Shown: piece by piece, positions 8,412 through 16,884 of the stretch
Position numbering within the stretch: position 1 is the first letter of the stretch
Layout: every line of letters begins with the position of its first letter
Assembly (NCBI GenBank): GCA_964434165.1
Contig: CAYSUS010000003.1
Coordinates: 62,001 to 126,000 of the forward strand
From: CAYSUS01 sp964434165
GTDB lineage: Bacteria > Planctomycetota > Planctomycetia > Pirellulales > Thermoguttaceae
Direction: 5' to 3'
Length of the DNA stretch: 64,000 nt
Position numbers and translations under genes: made by a program
Notes under the pieces: generated by a model
What the model saw: only the letters and a program-made list of their open reading frames with translations
Told to the model about the DNA's origin: nothing
Databases searched by the model: none

Positions 8412-11400
8412 CTAACGGGGCTCTCTCGCCCCGAAGCACATGACGTCTCCTCCGACGGTCGTCAGATACAGCCGCCCTTCGGCCACGGCCATGCTGTCGA
8501 AGACCGGGGCGGCGGGCAGTTCCCATTCGCCGAGTTTCGCGCCGTCGCGCGTGGAGACGGCCCAGAGGGGGACCTTGCCATTCGGCTGGGGCGCCTTGAA
8601 GTTGGTCACCTCGGCCGGGCCGGCCACGAAGAGCGTCTCGCCGCCGGTGGCCATCGCCCGGACGAGGAAGGGCAGCTCCTGCGACCAGAACCGCTTCACC
8701 CGCGAGCCCGGGAAGCTCCGCCACCAGTCGCCCGGGTCCTTCTCCGGCGGCTTGGGCGGTCCCAGCTCGGCGTCGGCGGCGTAGAGATGATATTGTGTGT
8801 TCAGCCCCAGGTGGCTGCCGGCCTTCTCGTAGCTCTTGCGCCCGAAGCCGTACACGCGGTCGCCGGCCGTCACCAGCAGCCGGCCCGCGATCCGCTCGCA
8901 TCCCATGACCGGCCAGCCGTGGTAGTCGGGCAGCATCTCCGTGCCGGCAAGCCAGTACGTGCGATGCCACCACGCGTCGTCGAGGAACCCGGCCGGGCTG
9001 AAGAGGTGATCGACCTGGGGCGCCAGCGGCTTCCCCTGGAGATTGAATCGCGCGTGACGCATGAAAACCGATTCCCCGTCGCTGGAGAGAATGTCCGGTA
9101 GGGCCCCCGGCATGTACGTGCCGCGCTTGCCGGCGATCGTCGCCTGCGGCTCGCGACCGGTCTTGGGATCGCGGTGGCAGATCCGTTCTCGCACGCGCGG
9201 CTTGCCCGTCGCAGCGTCGAGGCCCACGAGAAACATCCCGCCATCGAGGAAAGACGACCGTCCGGCCACAGCGTAGACCGTGGCCGTGCCACTTTCGCTC
9301 GCTGGCTGCACCATCACGCTGCCGTGCACGGGCCAGGCCGACTCCAGTTGGTTGTGGGCAACGACCTGCGTAGCATCCGCGGCAGCGCGGTACCGCCAGG
9401 CGAGTCGGCCGTCCTCGGCTCGCAGGCAGTAGATCCACCCGTCGGCCGAACCGAAGTACACCCCGCCGCCGTGGATCGTGGGCGGGGAGTCGATGCGTGC
9501 GCCGGTCGTGGACTGCCACAGCGGTCTGCCGTTGGCGGCGTCCAGGGCGCGCAGCGTGTGGGCGTCCTTCTCGGCGACATACAGCCGTCCGTCCGCCACG
9601 GTGACCGCGGTGAGCGGACCGGAGAGCGATCGGGTCCAGGCTCTGGCAAGCGGCAGCGAGACCGGCGAGGCGCTCGCCCCGCTCCGCGCCGGGTCGTGGC
9701 GGTAGGTGGGCCAGGCGGACTCGGTCGTCGCCTCGGTGAGGTCCACTTCGCCGTGCGCAGGCCCCTGTTGCAGGGCCGTTCTGCCGAGGGCCCTGGCGGA
9801 CAAGCTGCCAGTGGCACCATGGGTGGCTTGTCCACGCGTGCCGGTAGCACGGGTAGTCGAAGCACCTCTCTTGCCTCTCGCCGGGGCCAGAGCGTTGAGG
9901 CTGTTGAGCTTGGCCTCGTTGTAGCAGGCGCACGAGTGGGGCGGGACATAGACCAGCCCGTTGCAGGCGAGGATGCCGTACTGGCACGTGCCGCGGATCC
10001 AGTGGTCGGCCTGCACGTCCTTGGTGTCGAGATCGACGAACTCCAGCCCTGCCCGGCCGTGGATCACGAAGTTCGTGGTGGCCTTGTTGCGGTAGCAGCG
10101 GCCGTGGACGAAGCCCACGGTGAAGCACTCCTTGTCGTGCGGCCGGGTCGCAACCACTTCGCCGGTGTGCAGGTCGTAGGCCTTGGCGATGCCCGGCTGC
10201 CCCTTCGACACGGTGTAGCCGCTATACACCTTGCCGTCGATGACGAACAGATCGACCGGCGAGTTGAAGGCCTCGGAGCACGGGGCCGTCCACAGCTTCT
10301 CGCCCGAGGGGGCGGAAAAGGCCATGATCTCGCCCTTGGCGGAGATCATCGTGGGGCTGACGAGCCACTCGGGCCGCGAGGCGTCCTTTCCACCCGTGTC
10401 GGTCCGGGCCTTGGCCGAGCGGTCGGCCGAGAGGACCACGCCGTCGGCCGCGACCACGGTGGGCGAGGAGAACCCCGGCCGGTGCAGGCTCACCGGGCGC
10501 TCGGCGCGCCACAGGACCTTGCCGCTGGTGGCGTCGAGGGCCACCAGGTGCTTCCCGTTCTGGAAGAACACGCGGCGCTCGGCCACGGTCAGGCTCGACG
10601 GCAAGAGGTGCTCGGTCTCGGCGTCCATTTTGCGCCACACCTCCGTGCCGCTCTCTGCGTCGAGGACCACCAAGCTCTTGGGGAGATATCGCACCACGTA
10701 CTGCCGATACACCGGGCGCCCGGTCCAGGGCGGCAGGCGGCGGACCAGCTCGGCCGACGTCCCCGAGTCCTCGGCCGGCGCCTGGCTGACCGTGAGGTAC
10801 AGCTTCCCCTCCGAGTAGAGGACCTCGTGGGTGTTGTCCGTGCCCTCGTAGGTCTTGAGGGTCTCGCCCGTGGCCGCGTCGAGACACGCGAGCGGCTTGC
10901 CGTAGCCGAGCGTGACGTACACGCGGTCGCCGATCGCCACCAGGCGCCGCGGCAGCTCGGTCGGTCCGCTGCGGAAGGGGCGGAGCCGGTCTTCCCACGG
11001 CGCGATCTTGCGCTTCCACAGCAGCACGCCGCTGAAGGCGTCGCGCGCCACCAGGCGCCACGCGGACGGCGCCGCGGCCGAGGCGATCGGCCCCTCGTCC
11101 ACGATGCAGAACAGGCGCCCGCCGGCCGACACCGCGGCCCCGAGGCTGGCCAGGTGGTCGTGGCTCCGCGACCACACCGGCCCGGCGACCCACTGCATGT
11201 GCTCCGGCGGGGCCACGCGCGTGTCGTCGGCCACGGCATTGTTGTCCGCCCCGCGCAGGTAGTGCGTCCACTCGTCGATCTCGTCGGGCCACGGCTTGAC
11301 GGTCTTCTGCCACTGCCCGTCCTTCAGGACCAGGACGACGCCGCGCGGCGCGAGCACGCGCATCACCTCGTGCATTGGCACCTCGCCCTGATCGGACACC

Positions 11401-11735
11401 ACGACGAGGTTCACGAGGTTGTCGGCGTAGGGAAGGCGCCGGCCATCGAACGTGTCGATCGACACCGGGCCGTAGATGCCGAGCGACTCAAGATGCGCTC
11501 GCGCCCGGGCGACTTTGGCCGCGTCGGCAGCCAGCCCGTGCACGAGGTAGGCGTCGCCCGCCCGCAGGCCCGCAGTCAGGCGGCCGTCGCCACAGCCGAG
11601 GTGGACGACCAGCCCGCCGCGCACGCCGGAGGTCTTCAGCAACTGCGCGGCGTCGTGCGCCGCGGTGGGAGCGGGGAGGACGGCCAGGACCACGGCCACG
11701 AGCCACGATACCAAGGCGATTGGAGATGCTCTCAT
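8412..11735 (-). CDS. secreted methyltransferase-like / PQQ-type beta-propeller protein
   Basis: The 1107-residue protein starts at ATG 11735. Residues 1-27 are a signal peptide. Residues about 30-160 form a class I methyltransferase-like domain with the glycine motif GCGDG (47-51), then ARAHLESLGIYG and FDGRRLPYADNLVNLVVV. The rest is two sets of PQQ-like propeller blades with repeated 'ALDAxxGKxLW' phrases (LVALDATSGKVLWRAE, CLDAATGETLKTYEG, ALDAANGRPLWQS). The blade sets are joined by a low-complexity linker (about residues 610-665), part of which is encoded by hairpin repeats at 9798-9851. The exported location makes true SAM-dependent methylation doubtful, so the domain may be a binding fold. 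The frame is open upstream to 12347, but it has no signal peptide there and crosses the next gene. Confidence 0.85.
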   Translation of the reverse strand: MRASPIALVSWLVAVVLAVLPAPTAAHDAAQLLKTSGVRGGLVVHLGCGDGRLTAGLRAGDAYLVHGLAADAAKVARARAHLESLGIYGPVSIDTFDGRRLPYADNLVNLVVVSDQGEVPMHEVMRVLAPRGVVLVLKDGQWQKTVKPWPDEIDEWTHYLRGADNNAVADDTRVAPPEHMQWVAGPVWSRSHDHLASLGAAVSAGGRLFCIVDEGPIASAAAPSAWRLVARDAFSGVLLWKRKIAPWEDRLRPFRSGPTELPRRLVAIGDRVYVTLGYGKPLACLDAATGETLKTYEGTDNTHEVLYSEGKLYLTVSQAPAEDSGTSAELVRRLPPWTGRPVYRQYVVRYLPKSLVVLDAESGTEVWRKMDAETEHLLPSSLTVAERRVFFQNGKHLVALDATSGKVLWRAERPVSLHRPGFSSPTVVAADGVVLSADRSAKARTDTGGKDASRPEWLVSPTMISAKGEIMAFSAPSGEKLWTAPCSEAFNSPVDLFVIDGKVYSGYTVSKGQPGIAKAYDLHTGEVVATRPHDKECFTVGFVHGRCYRNKATTNFVIHGRAGLEFVDLDTKDVQADHWIRGTCQYGILACNGLVYVPPHSCACYNEAKLNSLNALAPARGKRGASTTRATGTRGQATHGATGSLSARALGRTALQQGPAHGEVDLTEATTESAWPTYRHDPARSGASASPVSLPLARAWTRSLSGPLTAVTVADGRLYVAEKDAHTLRALDAANGRPLWQSTTGARIDSPPTIHGGGVYFGSADGWIYCLRAEDGRLAWRYRAAADATQVVAHNQLESAWPVHGSVMVQPASESGTATVYAVAGRSSFLDGGMFLVGLDAATGKPRVRERICHRDPKTGREPQATIAGKRGTYMPGALPDILSSDGESVFMRHARFNLQGKPLAPQVDHLFSPAGFLDDAWWHRTYWLAGTEMLPDYHGWPVMGCERIAGRLLVTAGDRVYGFGRKSYEKAGSHLGLNTQYHLYAADAELGPPKPPEKDPGDWWRSFPGSRVKRFWSQELPFLVRAMATGGETLFVAGPAEVTNFKAPQPNGKVPLWAVSTRDGAKLGEWELPAAPVFDSMAVAEGRLYLTTVGGDVMCFGAREPR
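9798..9851. repeat. hairpin repeat inserted in frame in the propeller gene
   Basis: GGACAAGC (9798-9805) pairs with GCTTGTCC (9826-9833). Inside the loop TGCCA pairs with TGGCA. CGTGC (9837-9841) pairs with GCACG (9847-9851). Two adjacent hairpins in the linker between propeller halves, where the protein becomes low-complexity Ala/Thr/Arg/Gly, look like a non-coding palindromic repeat captured by the gene without breaking the frame. Confidence 0.55.
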
Positions 11736-12306
11736 GATGATTCTACAGGTCGGATGCTTCGCGGGACGAATCCGAGGGACGCTATGGCGACCGACCCCAT
11801 CGTAACTCGAAGCATCAACGAGGGAAACCGCGAGGGGACCGGCGCCGTTTTCGACGCAAGCCCGACGAGGCCGTGGCGAGCCCCACGCGCGCTGCGTGCG
11901 TCGATCGTCGGGTGAAGGAAGCGGTGCCCGTGGCGCTGGGGCCGGAGAATCGGGGTTTGTGATTCGCCGCCCGGCCGCTAGACTCCTGTAACCTTTACAA
12001 ACCGGCCGGCCGCGACGCACGCGCCGTCGGGGAAACGCGAGGAGGGAAAGCGTCTCTCGGGCGGGATTCGGCCGGTGGTGAAGGGCGCCGCCGCGAAGTC
12101 GGGCCGTGTTGGCCCGTGCTTTGCACTCGGTGGCCGCGTGTTCGACGGGGTGCTGCCGCCATGGGCCACGCCCCCGAAGAGCCGGCAGGCGGGATGCCTG
12201 CCCGACGAGTTGGACGGGGCCGCTGCCCGTATCGTGCGACCCCACGCAACGATCCCACGGACGGGACCGCGCGCTCCTGTCTGGTAGCACGGAGCTACGC
12301 AAGAGC
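11736..12306. other. divergent intergenic region, about 570 bp
   Basis: This region separates the propeller gene from the metallopeptidase. It holds a perfect 7-bp hairpin GGCAGGC-GGGAT-GCCTGCC at 12184-12202, of the palindromic repeat type. I see no clear promoter pair, and the reading frames crossing it have neither signal peptides nor domain motifs. Confidence 0.5.
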
Positions 12307-13500
12307 ATGGATGCTCGACGCTTCCGGCCGGCCCTTCTGGCGGCCACGCTACTGGTGTCGATGGGCGCCAGCTATCGGACCCAGAACTTCGTCGTCCACA
12401 CCCCAAATCCCCAGCACGCGGCCGAGCTGTGCAAGGCGGCGGAGCAGTATCGTCACGACCTGGCCGTCTCGTGGCTGGGCAGGGCGCTTCCCGACTGGCG
12501 GCAGCCCTGCCCGATCACGGTCCGCGTGGGGGCGAATCTCGGGGCGGGCGGGGCCACGCAGTTCGTCTTCCTGCGCGGTGAGGCGTTCGACTGGCGGATG
12601 ACCATTCAGGGCTCGTACGAGCGCGTGCTCGACTCGGTCCTGCCGCACGAGATCACGCACATGATCTTCGCCACGCACTTCGGGCAACCGCTTCCGCGCT
12701 GGGCCGACGAAGGGGGCGCCACGTCGGTCGAGCACGAGAGCGAAAAGGCCAAGCACCGCCGCATGCTCGTGCAGTTCCTCAGGACCAACCGCGGGATCGC
12801 GTTCAACCGGATGTTCGCCATGAAGGAGTACCCGCGCGACATGATGCCGCTGTACGCCCAGGGGTATTCGCTGGCCGAGTTCCTGCTCCAGCAGGGCGGC
12901 CGGCGCAAGTACGTCGCCTTCGTCGGCGACGGCCTGAAGACCAGCAACTGGCCGGCGGCCATCAAGAAGCACTACGGGATCGACAGCTTGGGGGCGCTTC
13001 AGAACACGTGGCTGGCCTGGGTGCGGCAGGGGTCTCCCGCCCTGGTGCCCGCGCCGCCGCACACCGAGAGCTCGCCGGCCGTGATGCTGGCCTCGAACCC
13101 GAAACGCCCGCGGCCCGAGCCGAATCTGGTTCACCACCAGCCACGGGTGAAGCCGTCGGATGACGAGAAGGCCGCCGAGGAGCCGGCCGCACGGCCGATC
13201 GCGACGGCGGTTGCCGCGGCCAGCCCCGCGACGCCTTACCGGCCGGGCTCCACGGCCACGCCCGGCGTGGTGTGGACGGCCCCGCTGGCGCCGATTCCCT
13301 CGGCACAGCCTCGCGACGAGGCAACCGCCGTCGCGACGACGGCGGCACCGCGGCGCGGCGCGGCCCCACGTGACGGCTGGCACGCCCCAGGCGCCGGATC
13401 GACCGAGGACGTGTACGCCCGGACGGAGGGCCCCGTCTATAGCCAGGTGACGCGGCCGCAGCCGCCGCAGAAGGTGCAAGAGACGGTCGTGGCGTGGTGA
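12307..13500 (+). CDS. secreted MA-clan zinc metallopeptidase-like protein
   Basis: The 397-residue protein starts at ATG 12307 with a short signal peptide (PALLAATLLVSMGAS). The motif HEITH (His114, Glu115, His118) is followed by Glu135 in WADEGGA, the arrangement of gluzincin-type zinc peptidases (DUF1570/peptidase MA-like). FLLQQGGRRKYVAFV and the helical region after it complete the catalytic part by about residue 245. The last 150 residues are Pro/Ala/Thr-rich and disordered. The substrate is unknown. A second member of this type is encoded at 61996-63084. The open frame extends upstream to 12106, but without any signal. Confidence 0.8.
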   Translation: MDARRFRPALLAATLLVSMGASYRTQNFVVHTPNPQHAAELCKAAEQYRHDLAVSWLGRALPDWRQPCPITVRVGANLGAGGATQFVFLRGEAFDWRMTIQGSYERVLDSVLPHEITHMIFATHFGQPLPRWADEGGATSVEHESEKAKHRRMLVQFLRTNRGIAFNRMFAMKEYPRDMMPLYAQGYSLAEFLLQQGGRRKYVAFVGDGLKTSNWPAAIKKHYGIDSLGALQNTWLAWVRQGSPALVPAPPHTESSPAVMLASNPKRPRPEPNLVHHQPRVKPSDDEKAAEEPAARPIATAVAAASPATPYRPGSTATPGVVWTAPLAPIPSAQPRDEATAVATTAAPRRGAAPRDGWHAPGAGSTEDVYARTEGPVYSQVTRPQPPQKVQETVVAW

Positions 13501-13580
13501 GAAGGTGGCCGGTGCGTGCCGCCATGCGCGAGGCCGCCCTCCCCCCGGCGGTCTCCCCGTGAGAGAGGGAGAATCTGGGG

Positions 13581-13624
13581 TGAACTTCTCACCTTGTCAC
13601 CCCCTCACCGTGTCACCCGTCACG
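13581..13624. repeat. TCACC short-period repeat between convergent genes
   Basis: TCACCTTG, TCACCCCC, TCACCGTG and TCACCCG follow one another with a period of about 8 nt. The tract lies between the convergent metallopeptidase and cdsA genes and reaches the last codons of cdsA. It is of the same style as the other short-period junction repeats in the window. Confidence 0.6.
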
Positions 13625-14585
13625 AGCCGATCCACCATCGCGTGAGGTGGAAGAAGACGGGCGCGGCGAAACACAGCGAGTCGATGCGGTCGAGCACGCC
13701 GCCGTGGCCCTCGACCAGGGTGCCGTAGTCTTTCACGCCGCGATCGCGCTTGATGGCCGACATGGTCAGCCCGCCGGCGAAGCCCATCACGGAGATGACG
13801 GCGGACATGATCGCGGCCATGGGTACGGGGTAGGGGAACGGCGTGGCCCACCCCAAGGCCGCGCCGATCAGGGCGGCCGTCGCCGTTCCTCCCAGCAGGC
13901 CTTCGTAGGTCCGCGTGGGGCTGATGGCGGGGACGATCACGTGCCGCCACGGGAGCTGGGACCAGGCGTACTGGAGCACGTCGCTAAGCTGCACCATGAG
14001 CACGAAGAAGAAGAGAAGGCGCTCGTTGCCGCCCACCTGGTCGCCCGGCACTTCGTCCAGCCGCATGTTCAACAGCGCCGGCGCGTAGCTCAGGCAATAG
14101 ACGCAGATCAAGAGCCCGGCTTGGATCTTCGCCGTGCGCTCGAGGAACCGCTTGTAGTCGCCGGCCAGGGCGATGCTGGCCGGGATGAGGAGGAAGGCGT
14201 ACACCGGGATGAGGATGCTGAACAGGCCGTACCAGCCCATCCCCAATCCGACCAGCACGAACTGGCCCGGCGTGCAGAGGAAGAAGACCCAGAACAGCGT
14301 GCGGTGGTCGCCCGGGCGCGTGGGGGTCAGGGTGATGAACTCCCGCAGGGCCCAGAAGGAGATCAGGCCGAACACGACCACCGTGGCTGTCTTGTGGATC
14401 AGGAACGTGGCAGCTACGACCGACAACAGAAGCCACCATGTCCGCACCCGCAGCCGGAACGTATCGAGGATCGCCGGGTTGATGCCCCCCTCGGGCCGCC
14501 GTCTGAGCACGTGGACCACGATCGTCGCCGCGCCGAGCAGCACGAGCACGCCGAGGACCAGGGCCAAAGTGCGGTAGTCGTTCAA
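13620..14585 (-). CDS. cdsA: phosphatidate cytidylyltransferase
   Basis: CdsA makes CDP-diacylglycerol from phosphatidic acid and CTP in the cytoplasmic membrane, the entry to all phospholipids. The 321-residue protein has about eight membrane segments. The family signature spans residues 276-303: SAIKRDRGVKDYG, then GHGGVLDRIDS. Upstream, SDVLQYAWSQ (Asp202) and SPTRTYEGLLGG (222-233) match the conserved CTP and metal-binding loops. It lies 104 bp downstream of plsC on the same strand, so the two form a phospholipid synthesis pair, separated by a dispersed repeat. Confidence 0.95.
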   Translation of the reverse strand: MNDYRTLALVLGVLVLLGAATIVVHVLRRRPEGGINPAILDTFRLRVRTWWLLLSVVAATFLIHKTATVVVFGLISFWALREFITLTPTRPGDHRTLFWVFFLCTPGQFVLVGLGMGWYGLFSILIPVYAFLLIPASIALAGDYKRFLERTAKIQAGLLICVYCLSYAPALLNMRLDEVPGDQVGGNERLLFFFVLMVQLSDVLQYAWSQLPWRHVIVPAISPTRTYEGLLGGTATAALIGAALGWATPFPYPVPMAAIMSAVISVMGFAGGLTMSAIKRDRGVKDYGTLVEGHGGVLDRIDSLCFAAPVFFHLTRWWIGS

Positions 14586-14589
14586 GGGC

Positions 14590-14684
14590 GGGGTCAGGGG
14601 TCAGGGGTCGATTGAGATTGAAGATTGAAGATTGACCACGTCATTCATCATTCACCATTCATCATTCGCCATTCGTCATTCCCC
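14590..14684. repeat. composite dispersed repeat, copy 1
   Basis: Three blocks in order: GGGGTCAGGGGTCAGGGGTC, then repeats of GATTGAA/GATTGA ending in CCACGTC, then repeats of ATTCATC/ATTCACC/ATTCGCC. The same composite occurs in inverted orientation at 19461-19548. It separates plsC from cdsA. Confidence 0.7.
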
Positions 14685-14689
14685 CTTCC

Positions 14690-15304
14690 TTACGTTTCCT
14701 TCAGTCGCTTGACCGCCTCGCGGGCCCGCGCGAGGAAGTCGCTTTTCGGCTCGCCGCGCTCCAGCCACATGGGCGGGCCGAAGGTCACGCACGTCAGCAA
14801 GGGCACGGGCAGGACCTCGCCCCGCGGCAGGATGCGATTCATGTTGTCGATATAGACGGGCACCGCCTCCAGATCGGGCCGCTTCTTGCAGAGGTAGTAT
14901 AGCCCGCTCTTGAACTCCCCGATCTCCTCGCCGCTCGACCGACCGCCCTCCGGAAAGACGATCAACGAGTGGGTGTCGCCGATCTCGCGCATCATCAGGT
15001 CCACGGGGCTCTGATGGACCTTGATCTCCGTGCGGTTGATGAGGATGGCGTTGAAGACCTCGCGCGCCAGGTAGTGGCGCATGCGTCCGGCCGTCCAGTA
15101 GTCCTTGGCTGCCACCGGCCGGGTGATCCTGCGGACCTCGCTGGGCAGCGACGACCAGATCACCAGCGCGTCAAGGTGGCTCGTGTGGTTGGCGAAATAG
15201 ACGCGCTGGCAGGTGTCGGGCTGACAATCAATCCAGCGCACGCTGGCGCCGCTGAGAAACCTGGCAATCAGGGCCAGTATGGGTCCGGTGATCTTGATCT
15301 GCAT
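14690..15304 (-). CDS. plsC: 1-acyl-sn-glycerol-3-phosphate acyltransferase
   Basis: PlsC acylates lysophosphatidic acid to phosphatidic acid, the substrate of the neighbouring CdsA. The 204-residue protein has the acyltransferase motifs NHTSHLD (residues 39-45, catalytic His and Asp), then KVHQSP, then FPEGGRS (117-123) and a VPVYIDN strand. A hydrophobic N-terminal helix suggests peripheral membrane attachment. It precedes cdsA on the same strand. Confidence 0.93.
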   Translation of the reverse strand: MQIKITGPILALIARFLSGASVRWIDCQPDTCQRVYFANHTSHLDALVIWSSLPSEVRRITRPVAAKDYWTAGRMRHYLAREVFNAILINRTEIKVHQSPVDLMMREIGDTHSLIVFPEGGRSSGEEIGEFKSGLYYLCKKRPDLEAVPVYIDNMNRILPRGEVLPVPLLTCVTFGPPMWLERGEPKSDFLARAREAVKRLKET

Positions 15305-15554
15305 CCCCAGCCGCGCCGCACCCCGGCGGCTATGACGCCCGCCGCCCGATTCCTCCGGCCCCTATCCCATCCCAAGCAGGGTTATCGAGAATCTCCATCC
15401 TACCGGTCGCCATCGCGGCGCGGTAGCCCCCCCAGCAGAGCCGGGGCTGGCGGGTTCGCAGTTCGTGGAGCGCCTCCGGGGCGCCGTTGCCGCTCTCGGT
15501 GGGCCTCGCCTGCGTCGGCTATCAGCCCGCGCCGGAGCCCCCAGCCCGACAAAC

Positions 15555-15582
15555 TTGTTTCCCGGGCATTTCCTGCTAACAT
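15555..15582 (+). promoter_or_regulatory. possible sigma-70-like promoter for the thioredoxin-like gene
   Basis: TTGTTT at 15555-15560 and TAACAT at 15577-15582 are separated by 16 nt, about 65 nt upstream of the chosen GTG start. The match to consensus is only moderate. Confidence 0.35.
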
Positions 15583-15646
15583 GAACGGACTTGCTCGGCC
15601 GCGGAATCACCACTCCGAAATTCTCCAGACGCGAAGGGGATTGGGT

Positions 15647-16858
15647 GTGAGAGGATGGACCTTTTCGGGCTTGCTCGCCCTGGCATGGATCGCGCTCCTG
15701 GGCGCGGAGGCCCGTGCCCTGTTGACCATCGACCAGGCCGTGGAGCTTTCTCAGAAGACGGGCCGGCCGATATTCGCCGTGGCCGGCTCCAAGACGTGAC
15801 CGCCGTGCGAAGCGCTGATCAACAGGCTCAACACCGACCTGTCGATCAGACCGCTTGTGGTGCAGTTTGTACCACTGAAGGTTGATACGGACGGCGGCGA
15901 GTCGTGGCAGAAGTGGGCCTCGAAGTACAAGCACGAGGGCAACGGCATCCCCATCATCTTCATCATCCGCGCCGACGGCCAGATGATGTACGGCAAGTCG
16001 GGCGGGATGGGGGCCGACGCGCTGCGCACGTTCATGGCGCAGCAGCTTGCCCAGGCGGGACGCGTCCTCACCGACGTCGAGGCCAGGCTCCTCGACGACG
16101 CCGTCCAGACCGCGCAGAAGGCGCTCGACGAGGATGACACGGGCGCCGCGGTCAAGGCCCTGGCCTCCCTGCGCAAGGTGGGGCCGCCGGGCCAGCTCGG
16201 CTCGTACGCCAAGGCCGCCCTGGAGGCCGACAAGCTGGTCGAGAAGGTCCTGGAGGACGCCAGGCAGAGCATCGCCAAGGCCCGGGAAGCGATCGAGGGC
16301 GGCAACGGATCGTTCGAGGCCGTGCGGACGCTCGTCGAAGCGCGGCGGGTCTATAGTGCGTTTCCCGAGCTGAAGCGGGAGGTGATCGCGGCGACCAGGG
16401 ACCTCAACCGGGAGGATTCGCTGCGCGAGATGGTCCAGCAGGCCGAGGCCCTGGACCGCGCCCTGGCGCTCGGGGATCTGGCCGGAGGCGAGTCCAAGGC
16501 CGCGGCCGCGCTGGAGCGCCTGCTCGAGCAGTATCCGGACGGTCCGGCCGCGGAGGCTGCCCGCCAGGCGCTGGCCAGGTTGCCCGCCGATGCCGGGACT
16601 TCCAGCGTGGCGAGCCGGCCCGATCGGCCGAGCACCGGTCCGGCGGCGACGCCCGCCAGGCCGTCGCGTCCCTCGCCCGCCAGCACGATGTCTGCGGCCG
16701 ACGCTCGAAAGAAGGCTTCCTCGAGCCTGCGCATGGCCAAGGTCTTCGCCGACAAGCGACCGGAGAAAGCGCGCAAGTACGCCGAGGAGGTGCTCGAGCT
16801 GGCGCCGGGCTCGGCCGACGCCCGAGAGGCGGAAGCGCTCTTGGAGCGGTTGAAGTAA
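15647..16858 (+). CDS. secreted thioredoxin-like protein with in-frame TGA (candidate selenoprotein)
   Basis: The chosen start is GTG 15647, with GAAGGGG about 8 nt upstream. Residues 1-24 form a signal peptide. The thioredoxin-like part has GRPIFAVAGSKT, then TGA at 15797-15799 (residue 51), then PPCEALINRL, later VPLKVDTDGGESWQKWA, GIPIIFIIRADGQMMY and GMGADALRTFM. In relatives of this type the motif is CPPC or CxxC, so TGA replaces the first Cys, and selenocysteine (U-P-P-C) fits. The frame, codon use and domain continue without break to 16858, which gives 403 residues. The C-terminal half is helical (TPR-like) with a Pro-rich linker. An 11-bp stem-loop follows the TGA. The alternative is a nonsense mutation or a base-call error (TGC or TGT to TGA). 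The domain call is firm, Sec is inference. Confidence 0.7.
15815..15849 (+). promoter_or_regulatory. candidate SECIS stem-loop downstream of in-frame TGA
   Basis: CTGATC-A-ACAGG (15815-15826) pairs with CCTGT-C-GATCAG (15838-15849). This makes 6 bp, one A·C mismatch and 5 bp around an 11-nt loop (15827-15837). The loop starts 28 nt after the TGA, within the distance usual for bacterial SECIS elements. The loop lacks a G in its first two positions, which weakens the match to the usual consensus. Confidence 0.4.
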
Positions 16859-16884
16859 GCGGTTCGCGACGGATCGGCGCGCCG

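Noticed and set aside
9174..11915. Open frame of over 900 codons on the plus strand
   Set aside because: Antisense to the methyltransferase-propeller gene; composition is Arg/Gly/His/Val-rich with no domain phrases.
14590..14684. CRISPR-like array
   Set aside because: The repeat units are 7-13 nt and adjoin without spacers of even length; there are no cas genes. It is a short-period repeat composite.
15797..15799. Plain gene end at this TGA with a separate downstream gene starting at 15857
   Set aside because: The thioredoxin fold is split in its middle by that reading, the second Cys of the motif follows directly, and there is no ribosome site for a separate gene.
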